NCBI GenBank assembly: GCA_003551865.1
Contig: PUNU01000083.1
Location: 1-13,206, forward strand
Source: Syntrophomonadaceae bacterium
GTDB taxonomy: Bacteria; Bacillota_D; Dethiobacteria; DTU022
DNA: 13,206 bases
Reading direction: 5' to 3'
Program-made: the position numbers and the translations under genes
Shown: piece by piece, positions 1 to 6,910 of the stretch
Layout of the letters: each line of letters begins with the position of its first letter
Numbering within the stretch: position 1 is the first letter of the stretch
Notes under the pieces: generated by a model
Databases searched by the model: none
Told to the model about the DNA's origin: nothing
What the model saw: only the letters and a program-made list of their open reading frames with translations

Positions 1-16
1 TGTTGAGTGAAAAGCT

Positions 17-93
17 GTGCCATGGGGACGGTTCGAGCGTTCCTGAGCGTAGCGAAGGCCGAAGGGAAAACGATGGAACCGTCCCCTATGGCA
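17..93. repeat. Inverted repeat with GGGGACGGTTC / GAACCGTCCCC arms
   Basis: The left arm at 18-34 (TGCCATGGGGACGGTTC) pairs with the right arm at 76-93 (GAACCGTCCCCTATGGCA), with one extra base in the right arm. Pairing weakly continues inward (CGTT against AACG). The interior carries GAGCGTAGCGAAGG-like sequence. As RNA this would fold into a long hairpin about 100 bp upstream of the AOR gene. There is no T-run after it, so it is not an ordinary intrinsic terminator. The left-arm sequence recurs at 3964-3992, which marks it as a dispersed element (REP or small MITE-like remnant) rather than a gene-specific signal. The assignment to an element class is an inference. Confidence 0.6.
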
Positions 94-193
94 TAGCGGG
101 TTAGGCCTGAGTAGTTACGAAGAATCTTTAAAGCCGGCCGTTTGCAGGAGTTCGTGTCTCCGCGTTTGAAAAACCTTTAAAGGAGGAGCTCGT

Positions 194-1939
194 ATGGATA
201 AGATTGCCCGTGTCAACATGAAGGAGAAGAAAGTGAAGTTTGAACCATTGCCTGATAAGTATAAGGGCAAAGGCGGCCGCTGGTTAACTTCAATGATGGT
301 CAGCGATGAAGTTCCGGCCTTGAGCCATCCCCTGGGGCCCAACAACAAGCTTGTTTTTGCCCCGGGCATACTTACCGGTACCCGGGCCCCCAACTCCGGG
401 CGCATCTCTGTGGGCGGCAAATCACCCCTGACCGGCGGGATCAAGGAATCCAACGCCGGTTCACCTTTTCCCCAGGCTTTAGCCCGCATGGGCTATGCCG
501 CCATCGTCTTGGAGGATGTTAACGAAGACGACAAGAGCTACCTGTTAAAGCTGGGTGTTGACAATGGAGAAGTTATCCCGGCAGACGACTTCAAGGATAA
601 GGGTACTTATGACTGTGCAAAAGTACTGTGGGACAAATATGGTGAGAAAACACCCTTCTGCTTAAATGGTCCGGCCGGCGAAGCGAAAATGTCCATGGCC
701 GGTATTGCTTTTAACGATCCTGAAGGCAGACCGGCCCGCTATTCCGGCCGCGGCGGTCTCGGAGCGGTCCTGGGCAGCAAGGGCTTGAAAGCAATCGTCC
801 TCGATGATGAAGGCGCTCCCGGAGTAGAACCCGCCGATCCCGAAAAATTCAAAGCCGGCCAGAAGAAGCTGGCTGACGCTATTCTTTCGCATGATATATC
901 GAAAAAAGGCGGCGGGCTGAACAGCTACGGCACCGCCGTGCTGGTTAACATTCTCAATGAAGCTGGCGGTTTTCCGACCAACAACTTCAGCACCGGCGAG
1001 TTTGAAGGCGCCAAAAAGATCAGCGGAGAAAGCCTGGCCGAAACGGCCAAGAAGAGAGGCGGAGCCGGAACGATGGGCCACAGCTGCCACCCGGGCTGTG
1101 TCATCAACTGCTCCAATATTTACGCCAAAGAAGACGGCAGCGAGCATGTATCCTGCATGGAGTACGAATCTATCTGGGCCCTGGGCGCCAACTGCGGTAT
1201 AGACAACCTCGACCATATTGCCGAGATGGTTCGCCTCTGCAACGAACTCGGCCTCGACACCATCGAAGCGGGAGTAACTATCGGTGTGGCCATGGAAGCC
1301 GGCCTGGCCGAGTTCGGCGACGGTGAAGCGGCGATCAACCTGCTCAGGGAAATTGGTAAGCGCAGCCCGCTCGGTCATATTCTCGGGCAGGGCTCCCACT
1401 TCACCGGACAGGCTTACGGTGTGACCCGGGTCCCGACCGTCAAGCGCCAGGGCATGCCCGCCTACGAGCCTCGCGCGGTCAAGGGCATCGGGGTGACCTA
1501 CATTACTTCGACCATGGGTGCGGACCATACCGCCGGGTACACCATTGCGCCGGAAATTCTTGAAGTAGGCGGCAAGTCGGAACCGCTGTCCCCGAAGGAC
1601 AAGATCGGCCTGTCCAGGGCTTTTCAGGAAACCACCGCCTTTATCGATGCAGCCGGCTACTGCCTTTTCATCGCCTTCCCGATCCTCGATATCGAAAGCG
1701 GTTTTGACGGGATGGTGGAAACGGTTGGTGCCATGGTCGGCACCGACTACACCGGCGACGATGTCACCAGGATTGGAGGCGAAATCCTGGAAATCGAAAG
1801 AGATTTTAACTTGAAAGCCGGCCTGGGCAAAGAAGCGGACCGTCCGCCCGAGTTCATGCGTTACGAGAAACTGCCCCCGCATGACAACGTTTACGACATA
1901 CCGGACGAAGAAATAGACACCTTCTGGGAAAAGCAATAA
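194..1939 (+). CDS. aor: Tungsten-type aldehyde ferredoxin oxidoreductase family protein
   Basis: This 581-residue protein belongs to the AOR family, whose members oxidise aldehydes to carboxylic acids with ferredoxin, using a tungsten bis-pyranopterin and a [4Fe-4S] cluster in the cytoplasm. The N-terminal domain has the pterin-contact region NSGRISVGGKSPLTGG (residues 67-82). Two DxxGL(C/D)-type motifs are visible: NELGLD (350-355, Asn replacing the first Asp) and DAAGYC (485-490). Cluster cysteines appear to be C298, C302, C306 and C490. The first three are spaced CX3CX3C, whereas classical AORs have CX2CX3C. The length is slightly below the usual ~605. The start is fixed by AAAGGAGG about 8 nt upstream. 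A MoaD-like gene follows after 25 bp and a radical SAM maturase lies convergent. The physiological aldehyde cannot be read from sequence, and other AOR subfamilies (FOR, GOR, WOR-like) remain possible. Confidence 0.93.
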   Translation: MDKIARVNMKEKKVKFEPLPDKYKGKGGRWLTSMMVSDEVPALSHPLGPNNKLVFAPGILTGTRAPNSGRISVGGKSPLTGGIKESNAGSPFPQALARMGYAAIVLEDVNEDDKSYLLKLGVDNGEVIPADDFKDKGTYDCAKVLWDKYGEKTPFCLNGPAGEAKMSMAGIAFNDPEGRPARYSGRGGLGAVLGSKGLKAIVLDDEGAPGVEPADPEKFKAGQKKLADAILSHDISKKGGGLNSYGTAVLVNILNEAGGFPTNNFSTGEFEGAKKISGESLAETAKKRGGAGTMGHSCHPGCVINCSNIYAKEDGSEHVSCMEYESIWALGANCGIDNLDHIAEMVRLCNELGLDTIEAGVTIGVAMEAGLAEFGDGEAAINLLREIGKRSPLGHILGQGSHFTGQAYGVTRVPTVKRQGMPAYEPRAVKGIGVTYITSTMGADHTAGYTIAPEILEVGGKSEPLSPKDKIGLSRAFQETTAFIDAAGYCLFIAFPILDIESGFDGMVETVGAMVGTDYTGDDVTRIGGEILEIERDFNLKAGLGKEADRPPEFMRYEKLPPHDNVYDIPDEEIDTFWEKQ

Positions 1940-1964
1940 AAAAGATGGGGGCCGGGATAAGTTA

Positions 1965-2207
1965 ATGAAAGTAACCGTAACACTGTACGCGACTTTGAAC
2001 CGTTATCACCCCCAGGGGAAGGGCAACGAACCTTTCACGGTCGAACTGCCCGAAGGCGCGGTGGTAGATGACCTGATCGAGCACCTGGGCATCAAAAAGA
2101 CCGACGCCAAGCAGGTGTTCATCAGGCACAAAAGCCGCCCCGGCGACCACCCCCTGCAGGACGGTGACAAGGTGGCCATCTTCCCCCCGGTGGGCGGAGG
2201 CCAATAA
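1965..2207 (+). CDS. MoaD/ThiS-like beta-grasp sulfur-carrier protein with GGGQ tail
   Basis: An 80-residue ubiquitin-like beta-grasp protein of the MoaD/ThiS superfamily. MoaD carries the thiocarboxylate sulfur used to build the dithiolene of molybdopterin, the pterin shared by Mo and W enzymes. The visible signs are an N-terminal strand (MKVTVTLYATLNRY), a central acidic helix region (VVDDLIEHLGI), and the family ending GDKVAIFPPVGGG (residues 67-79). The odd point is the terminus: canonical MoaD ends exactly at Gly-Gly, but here a Gln follows (GGGQ, stop TAA at 2205-2207). It starts 25 bp after the AOR stop, so it is probably co-transcribed and dedicated to that enzyme's tungstopterin or to another partner role. 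The Shine-Dalgarno is weak (GGGGG near 1947), which suggests translation coupled to aor. The fold assignment is firm; the sulfur-carrier function is inferred. Confidence 0.85.
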   Translation: MKVTVTLYATLNRYHPQGKGNEPFTVELPEGAVVDDLIEHLGIKKTDAKQVFIRHKSRPGDHPLQDGDKVAIFPPVGGGQ

Positions 2208-2240
2208 TCTCGGACATGTAAGTTAATTATATTTTCAGAC

Positions 2241-2281
2241 AAATAAAAACGCCCGGTATCCTGTAAACCAGGGTACCGGGC
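2241..2281 (-). terminator. Intrinsic terminator, probably bidirectional
   Basis: A 13-bp stem (2251-2263 with 2269-2281, loop TAAAC) lies between two convergent units. Read on the minus strand it has one A-C mismatch and is followed by GTTTTTATTTG, a good U-tract, so it best terminates the radical SAM gene. Read on the plus strand the stem is complete with one G-U pair, but the following sequence (ATCAATAATTTT) is only loosely U-rich. It may therefore also stop the aor-moaD transcript, less efficiently. Confidence 0.75.
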
Positions 2282-2434
2282 ATCAATAATTTTGGAGCAG
2301 ATTAGCGGTTTTTAAAACAGCTGCTCTGAGTCCCGATTTCTGACATTAGGCTTCCGCCTTGCAGCATCAATTTACCGTTTTTTTGTTTTCAGTGACGAAT
2401 ACTTTTCCGGATGTGATCGCTTTCAGGTTTCCGT

Positions 2435-3667
2435 TTACGGGCACCTGACGATTCCCTGCGACCAGAGGCAGTCGGCGCAGGAGGGAGCGTTTCCCCAGCA
2501 GTCTTCGTTTGCTTCCGCAAAATCACAGCTCTGGTTGTTCGAGCAGTCCATGCACGAAGGAAAGCGGTAATTTTTGACCCGGCTGCGAAAACGCACGTAC
2601 TCCGGATTGTTCCAGATATCATAGAGGCTCTGCTCCTTGATATCGCCCACGATGTAGGCGCTTACCTGCTTGGGCCGGTTGTCCAGGATGTAGGGGTAGG
2701 AGTACATCAGCGCATAGCAGGGACTGGCCAAACCGTCCCACCTGATTGCCAGGGCGTCGTTGTCGACAAAGGCGCATTTTCGACTGCTGCCCCAGTACAT
2801 CCGCGGCAGTCTCATCGTTCCCCAGAGGACGAAATCCTGCTCTACTGCCGGCCAGATCAACTGCCGGTTGAGCTGGATGCGGCCTGTTCTTTCATCCCAG
2901 GCCGGGGGAGCAAGCAGGCCGGCGCCCATATGGCGGTCTGCGCCGGGCTGGTCGTAGAGGACTTCGCGGTACATCTCTTCCGAATAGGCCAACAGGTTTG
3001 TAACCAGCACTTCCGGTGAACCGAGCTCCCTGGCCAGCAGTGGTATCCGCTCCAGCTGATCGGCGTTACTGCGCATCAGCACGAACTCCAGGGCCACCTT
3101 GGGATGGTAGACTTTCATTTTCTGCTTTAACCGGCGCAGGTTTTTAATATTGCCGATCACCGTGCCCAGCTCGCCTTCGCTCCTGATTTTGCCGTAAACG
3201 TCTTCTTCCACGCCGTCTATGGAGAAGTAAATCTTGTGAACGCCGCTTTTGATCAGTGCTTCGGAAACTTCACCGGTGAGCAGGGTACCGTTTGTGCTCA
3301 GCGAGATGCGGCAGCCGGCTTCCGCCAGGCGGTGGATTATCTGGAGAGCCTGGGTGTGGGCCAGCGGCTCACCAAAACCGCCCAGGTGGACCCGCTCCAG
3401 GCGGGGAAAGCCCGGTAGTTGTTCAACCAGGCTTTCGAACAGGTCCATATCCAGATCCCCTTCCGGGATGTTGCTCCACTGGCGCCGCACACAGGTTATA
3501 CAGGCCAGGTTACACCGGGCGGTCGGTTCCAGGTAAAGCTTTTTCAGGCCGGCGCCGATCTTATGGAAAACTATCTGATCATCGTGCTCCTCGACAAGAT
3601 AGTCATTTTTATCCAGGCATGCTTTTACGTTTTTCGTTTCTTGCAGACCATCTTTCCAGCGTGCCAT
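2435..3667 (-). CDS. Radical SAM/SPASM protein, tungsten-oxidoreductase maturase type
   Basis: A 410-residue radical SAM protein. The SAM-cluster motif CNLACITC (C52, C56, C59) is CX3CX2C. Further core signs are GGFGEP (96-101), STNGTLL (124-130) and SIDG (149-152). The C-terminal third is a SPASM/twitch-like auxiliary-cluster region with many cysteines (C298, C317, C372, C375, C381, C390, C397, C400, C409). The length, the cysteine-rich tail and the position beside an AOR gene match the family annotated as tungsten cofactor oxidoreductase radical SAM maturase (recalled as TIGR04317, not searched). Its reaction is not established; it may modify the AOR protein, its cofactor, or the adjacent MoaD-like protein. 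The start ATG has AGAGGTG about 8 nt upstream. It is transcribed convergently to aor-moaD, has its own promoter, and carries a possible leader terminator. Radical SAM chemistry is near certain; the tungsten role rests on context and family memory. Confidence 0.88.
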   Translation of the reverse strand: MARWKDGLQETKNVKACLDKNDYLVEEHDDQIVFHKIGAGLKKLYLEPTARCNLACITCVRRQWSNIPEGDLDMDLFESLVEQLPGFPRLERVHLGGFGEPLAHTQALQIIHRLAEAGCRISLSTNGTLLTGEVSEALIKSGVHKIYFSIDGVEEDVYGKIRSEGELGTVIGNIKNLRRLKQKMKVYHPKVALEFVLMRSNADQLERIPLLARELGSPEVLVTNLLAYSEEMYREVLYDQPGADRHMGAGLLAPPAWDERTGRIQLNRQLIWPAVEQDFVLWGTMRLPRMYWGSSRKCAFVDNDALAIRWDGLASPCYALMYSYPYILDNRPKQVSAYIVGDIKEQSLYDIWNNPEYVRFRSRVKNYRFPSCMDCSNNQSCDFAEANEDCWGNAPSCADCLWSQGIVRCP

Positions 3668-3691
3668 CGATACACCTCTTCAGGAAAAGTT

Positions 3692-3718
3692 AAAAAAACC
3701 AGGGAGCAAAACTCCCGG
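3692..3718 (-). terminator. Terminator-like hairpin in the leader of the radical SAM gene
   Basis: On the minus strand, CCGGGAG TTTTG CTCCCTGG (3718 to 3699) forms a 7-bp stem with one bulged T and a 5-nt loop. It is followed at once by seven T (3698-3692). This is the shape of an intrinsic terminator, yet it lies 25 nt upstream of the start codon of the minus-strand radical SAM gene and downstream of the promoter proposed at 3755-3784. No other minus-strand gene is visible upstream for it to end. Transcription attenuation is the natural inference; no known riboswitch fold was recognised. Confidence 0.55.
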
Positions 3719-3754
3719 CATTTCGGAATATATATAACCAATTTAGTTGCTTAT

Positions 3755-3784
3755 ATTATACTCAAAGCTTTGCCGGTTTGGCAA
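3755..3784 (-). promoter_or_regulatory. Sigma-A-like promoter for the radical SAM gene
   Basis: On the minus strand there is TTGCCA (3784-3779), an 18-bp spacer, and a consensus TATAAT (3760-3755). Initiation would fall near 3748 and give a leader of about 80 nt that contains the terminator-like hairpin. The -35 matches consensus at five of six positions. Confidence 0.6.
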
Positions 3785-3963
3785 CATGTAGGGAAACAAA
3801 AACCAAAAACTTTGCAGGGATCAAAAACCCCGGCCAAGAAAAGCTATAATAACACTGCCTCACTGCGTGCGACGAAAGCTACCACATTACTTTTTGTTAT
3901 GTTATCATAAGTATTACTTGACAGGGCATAATAATACTACAGCGCAATATCCGAAAATTAGCG

Positions 3964-3992
3964 GTGCCCTGGGAACGGTTCGAGCGTGCCTG
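3964..3992 (+). repeat. Half copy of the dispersed repeat seen at 17-45
   Basis: Aligned without gaps to 17-45, this stretch has 26 of 29 identical bases, including the 13-bp block ACGGTTCGAGCGT. The inverted partner arm present at 76-93 is missing here; the following bases are A/T-rich and unrelated. It sits 55 bp upstream of the MBL start, much as the first copy sits upstream of the AOR gene. It is best read as a fragment of an interspersed repeat. Confidence 0.55.
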
Positions 3993-4046
3993 TTTAAATT
4001 TATCACCTTATGCCAACCAACCTGGAAAAATCTTAAGGAGGTCACC

Positions 4047-4742
4047 ATGCAACTTACAGAAAATCTCTATTTCTACCCATGGCAGGGGCGGGCCAATAAC
4101 TGCAACAGCTGTCTGCTCAAAGGAGAACAGATAATATTGTTCGATCCCGGCCATATCTATAACGAATTTAACGAGAGCTGTCTGGAAATGCTGGTCCGGC
4201 AAATGGCCGCAGATGGTATCGAGCTAAATGATGTGGACTATATCCTCTGCACTCACGGCCACCCAGACCACGTTGAATCGGCCGGCCTGATCCGCGAGCA
4301 GTACGGCGCCAAATTAGGGATCCACCCCGACGACGAGTTTATCTTGGATGCCATAACCCAGCAGTATGCCGCCCGCAGCGGCAAGGAACTGCCTTCCTTA
4401 AAGCCTGATTTTTACCTGAAAGAAGGGGAGCCGGCCTTAGGCACAGGCGGAAACCCGGAAAACCGGATCGAAGTCCTGCATACCCCCGGGCATTCCCCGG
4501 GCTGTGTCTGCTTTTACCTGCCCGTTCAAAAAGCCCTGATCAGCGGAGATACGATATTCGAAGGCAGCATCGGAAGAGCCGATCTGCCCGGAGGCGACAT
4601 GGCCACCCTTGGGCAAAGCGTGGAGAAACTCTCCCGCCTCGAAGAAGTGGAACTGCTTCTTCCCGGGCATATGGGCTACATAAGCGGCGCCGCCAATGTT
4701 AAACGCAATATAGAGCGGATAAAGCACTTTTTCTTCAGCTAA
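4047..4742 (+). CDS. Metallo-beta-lactamase fold hydrolase, glyoxalase II-like
   Basis: A 231-residue MBL-fold protein. The metal ligands are all visible: HGHPDH (H70, H72, D74, H75), H149 in HTPGHSPG, D168 in SGDTIF and H208 in LPGH. The segment GRADLPGGD (176-184) is typical of the hydroxyacylglutathione hydrolase/persulfide dioxygenase branch. No signal peptide is present, so it is probably cytoplasmic. The substrate is unknown; thioester, lactone or related hydrolysis is usual for the branch. An in-frame reading extends upstream to 3867, but AAGGAGGT at 4035-4042 sits 4 nt before ATG 4047, and the upstream codons encode nothing MBL-like, so the short form is chosen. It stands alone: the next gene begins 118 bp later, and no terminator was seen between them. 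Confidence 0.88.
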   Translation: MQLTENLYFYPWQGRANNCNSCLLKGEQIILFDPGHIYNEFNESCLEMLVRQMAADGIELNDVDYILCTHGHPDHVESAGLIREQYGAKLGIHPDDEFILDAITQQYAARSGKELPSLKPDFYLKEGEPALGTGGNPENRIEVLHTPGHSPGCVCFYLPVQKALISGDTIFEGSIGRADLPGGDMATLGQSVEKLSRLEEVELLLPGHMGYISGAANVKRNIERIKHFFFS

Positions 4743-4860
4743 ACTGCTTTACGGCGGGCAGGATTAGCGCCGGCCGCAGCGAAATATATTGTAGCGGAAA
4801 ATGCGGCAATAAAACGCCAACACCAAGATAAAATAATGAACTTCAAAGGAGAGCAGCTGA

Positions 4861-5832
4861 ATGATTTTTAAAAACCACCGTGGCCCCACTTCGGTATTTG
4901 AGCGCTATGAGGGCAACCCGGTCCTGGTGCCCGACCGCTGGCCTTATTCCGCCAACGCTACCTTTAACCCGGCTGCAATCAAGCATAACGGTGAAACACA
5001 TTTGCTGGTTCGCGTCGAAGACATGCGCGGCTTTTCGCACCTGACCTTCGCTCGCAGCAAGGATGGAAAAACCAACTGGCAGATCGAAGAAAAGCCCTGT
5101 ATGCTTCCCGACGCCGGATATTCCGAAGAAAGATGGGGCATCGAAGATCCCCGCATTGTCTGGCTGGAAGACCTTAAGCAGTTTGCCATGACCTACGTCT
5201 CTTTTTCCAAGGACGGCCCCGTGGTTTCCCTGGCCCTTTCGAGGGATCTGCAGAACTTTAAGCGCAGAGGTGCGATGCTGCCTCCGGAAGATAAGGATGC
5301 TTCGCTGTTTCCGCGGAAGATCAAGCGTCGCTATGTGCTAATCCATCGTCCGATCATCCGCGGTGAAGCTCATATCTGGATGGCCTTTTCCCCGGATTTG
5401 ATCCACTGGGGCGAACACACGGTGCTTTTACCCGTGCGTCCGGGCTGGTGGGACAGCACCCGCGTGGGCCTGGGCCCCCCGCCGATCGAAACTGATGAAG
5501 GCTGGCTGATTATCTACCACGGCGTTCGCCAGACCGCTTCCGGCAGTCTTTACCGGGTCGGCCTGACCCTTCTCGACCTCGAGAAGCCCTGGAAGATCAG
5601 GAAACGCGCTGACCAGTGGGTCTTCGGTCCGTACGAACCCTATGAGCGGGTCGGCGACGTGCCCGGAGTTACCTTCCCCACCGGAACTGTCTACGAACCC
5701 GAAACTGATGAGTTGATCATGTATTACGGAGCGGCCGACAGCAGTGTCTGTATCGCTTCGGCCAAGCTTAAAGACCTGGTCGATTTCCTGCTTAGCTGTC
5801 CTGATTCCAAGGAGGAAGGGTTTTGCCTATAA
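4861..5832 (+). CDS. GH130 family glycosidase/mannoside phosphorylase
   Basis: A 323-residue five-bladed beta-propeller enzyme of glycoside hydrolase family 130. The signs are GNPVL (18-22) and FNPAA (35-39) near the N-terminus, EDPR (96-99) with D97 as the expected catalytic acid, KDASLFP (145-151), and the closing TFPTGTVYEP/YYGAAD blades (271-293). Characterised GH130 members mostly phosphorolyse beta-1,4- or beta-1,2-mannosides to alpha-mannose-1-phosphate, though some are hydrolases, and the linkage cannot be told here. There is no signal peptide, so the substrate must be intracellular. It opens a four-gene operon: its stop ends one base before the next start. The downstream gene makes GDP-mannose from mannose-1-phosphate, which fits a phosphorylase acting on a mannoside. 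The start is supported by AAAGGAG about 8 nt upstream. Confidence 0.9.
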   Translation: MIFKNHRGPTSVFERYEGNPVLVPDRWPYSANATFNPAAIKHNGETHLLVRVEDMRGFSHLTFARSKDGKTNWQIEEKPCMLPDAGYSEERWGIEDPRIVWLEDLKQFAMTYVSFSKDGPVVSLALSRDLQNFKRRGAMLPPEDKDASLFPRKIKRRYVLIHRPIIRGEAHIWMAFSPDLIHWGEHTVLLPVRPGWWDSTRVGLGPPPIETDEGWLIIYHGVRQTASGSLYRVGLTLLDLEKPWKIRKRADQWVFGPYEPYERVGDVPGVTFPTGTVYEPETDELIMYYGAADSSVCIASAKLKDLVDFLLSCPDSKEEGFCL

Positions 5833-5833
5833 A

Positions 5834-6862
5834 ATGAAAATCGCAATGCTGTCCCCCATATCCTGGCGCACCCCACCCCGTCATTACGGACCCTGGGAGT
5901 GGGTGGTAAGCATGCTTACCGAAGGTTTGGTGCAGCGCGGCCTCGATGTAACTCTTTACGCCACCGCCGATTCCCAGACCACGGCCCGCCTGCGCCCGGT
6001 GGCTCCGCGCCCCTGCTCCGAAGATCCCGAACTTGATCCCAAGGTCTGGGAATGCTTGCACATTGCCACCGTATTTGAAGAAGCCGGCGAGTATGACCTG
6101 ATCCACAATAATTTTGACTTCCTGCCCCTGAGTTATTCGAAGCTGGTCGACACTCCGCTGCTTACGACTATCCACGGTTTTTCGTCGCCGCGCATCCTGC
6201 CGGTCTTCAAGAAATACAACCCGAGCACATATTACGTGGCCATCAGCGAAGCCGACCGCCACCCCGATCTCGACTATACCACCACCATCCACCACGGCAT
6301 TCCGGTTGATGCTTACCCGTACCGGGAAGAACCTGAAGATTACCTGCTTTTTTTTGGCCGCATCCACCACGACAAAGGCGCCTACGAGTCGATCCGCCTG
6401 GCCAAGCAGGTTGGCCTGCCCCTGGTCATCGCCGGGATTATCCAGGATCAGAACTATTTTGACCGCTACGTTGCTCCCTACCTCGACGGCGAACATGTGC
6501 GCTACATCGGCCCCGTTGGGCCCGAGGGGAAGGGCGAGCTTTTGGGCGGCGCCCGGGCCATGCTTCACCTGATTAACTTCGACGAGCCCTTTGGCTTAAG
6601 CGTCATCGAAGCAATGGCCTGCGGGACCCCGGTGATCGCTTTTAACCGCGGGTCAATGTCCGAGCTGATAGCCGACCGGCAAACCGGTTTCCTGGTCGAC
6701 GATCTCGACCGGGCCCGCATCGCTCTCTCCAGGCTTGACACAATCGATCGCCGGGCCTGCCGCCGCCTGGTCGAGGAAAACTTTACCACCGACCTCATGG
6801 TAGATCGCTATATCAAGGTCTATCAGCAGGTTTATGAGGATACAGACGGGCGCTCTGCCTAA
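5834..6862 (+). CDS. GT4 family glycosyltransferase
   Basis: A 342-residue retaining GT-B glycosyltransferase of family GT4. The N-terminal half has a Rossmann start (MKIAMLSP) and the acceptor-side HG (114-115). The C-terminal half has FGRIHHDKG (174-182; R176 and K181 in the usual donor phosphate positions) and the complete EX7E motif, E251 to E259, in EPFGLSVIEAMACGTPVIA. No membrane segment is present. The donor is inferred as GDP-mannose from the downstream guanylyltransferase, but other nucleotide sugars cannot be excluded. ATG 5834 follows the GH130 stop by one base, so translation is coupled. The nearest Shine-Dalgarno (AAGGAGG, 5809-5815) lies 18 nt away, unusually far. An open frame upstream to 5744 overlaps GH130 and is not part of the gene. 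Acceptor unknown. Confidence 0.88.
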   Translation: MKIAMLSPISWRTPPRHYGPWEWVVSMLTEGLVQRGLDVTLYATADSQTTARLRPVAPRPCSEDPELDPKVWECLHIATVFEEAGEYDLIHNNFDFLPLSYSKLVDTPLLTTIHGFSSPRILPVFKKYNPSTYYVAISEADRHPDLDYTTTIHHGIPVDAYPYREEPEDYLLFFGRIHHDKGAYESIRLAKQVGLPLVIAGIIQDQNYFDRYVAPYLDGEHVRYIGPVGPEGKGELLGGARAMLHLINFDEPFGLSVIEAMACGTPVIAFNRGSMSELIADRQTGFLVDDLDRARIALSRLDTIDRRACRRLVEENFTTDLMVDRYIKVYQQVYEDTDGRSA

Positions 6863-6910
6863 TAAATTAAATATAGAACATTGACACCCTTAAAAAAAGA
6901 GGTGATTACG

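Larger units (their letters stand above)
3668..4046. other. Divergent AT-rich intergenic region
   Basis: This 379-bp gap separates the minus-strand radical SAM gene from the plus-strand MBL gene. It is markedly more AT-rich than its flanks. It holds the radical SAM promoter and leader hairpin (3692-3784), the 29-bp dispersed repeat copy (3964-3992), and the strong Shine-Dalgarno of the MBL gene (4035-4042). A perfect TTGACA on the plus strand (3918-3923) has no well-spaced -10, so the promoter for the MBL gene is not assigned. Translated in all frames, the rest shows no recognisable protein. Confidence 0.6.

Noticed and set aside
17..93. Intrinsic terminator of an upstream gene
   Set aside because: The loop is about 40 nt and no T-run follows either arm; the shared left arm at 3964 points to a dispersed repeat.
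662..1936. Long minus-strand open frame (424 codons) opposite the AOR gene
   Set aside because: It is the antisense of a strongly conserved coding sequence, shows no family motif and has no convincing ribosome binding site; high GC in the coding strand explains the lack of stops.
3918..3950. TTGACA as the -35 of an MBL gene promoter
   Set aside because: No -10-like hexamer lies at 16-19 bp; CATAAT-like sequence is too close and CAATAT too far.
3867..4046. 60-residue N-terminal extension of the MBL protein
   Set aside because: The ideal Shine-Dalgarno at 4035-4042 places the start at 4047, and the extension crosses AT-rich intergenic DNA including the dispersed repeat.
5792..6568. Minus-strand open frame of 258 codons opposite the first GT4 gene
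   Set aside because: The sense strand encodes a clear GT4; the antisense product is compositionally a shadow.
6881..6910. Upstream TTG start for the GT4-toroid protein
   Set aside because: The AGAGGTG site lies inside this stretch and serves ATG 6911; the extra ten residues are lysine-rich and not family-like.
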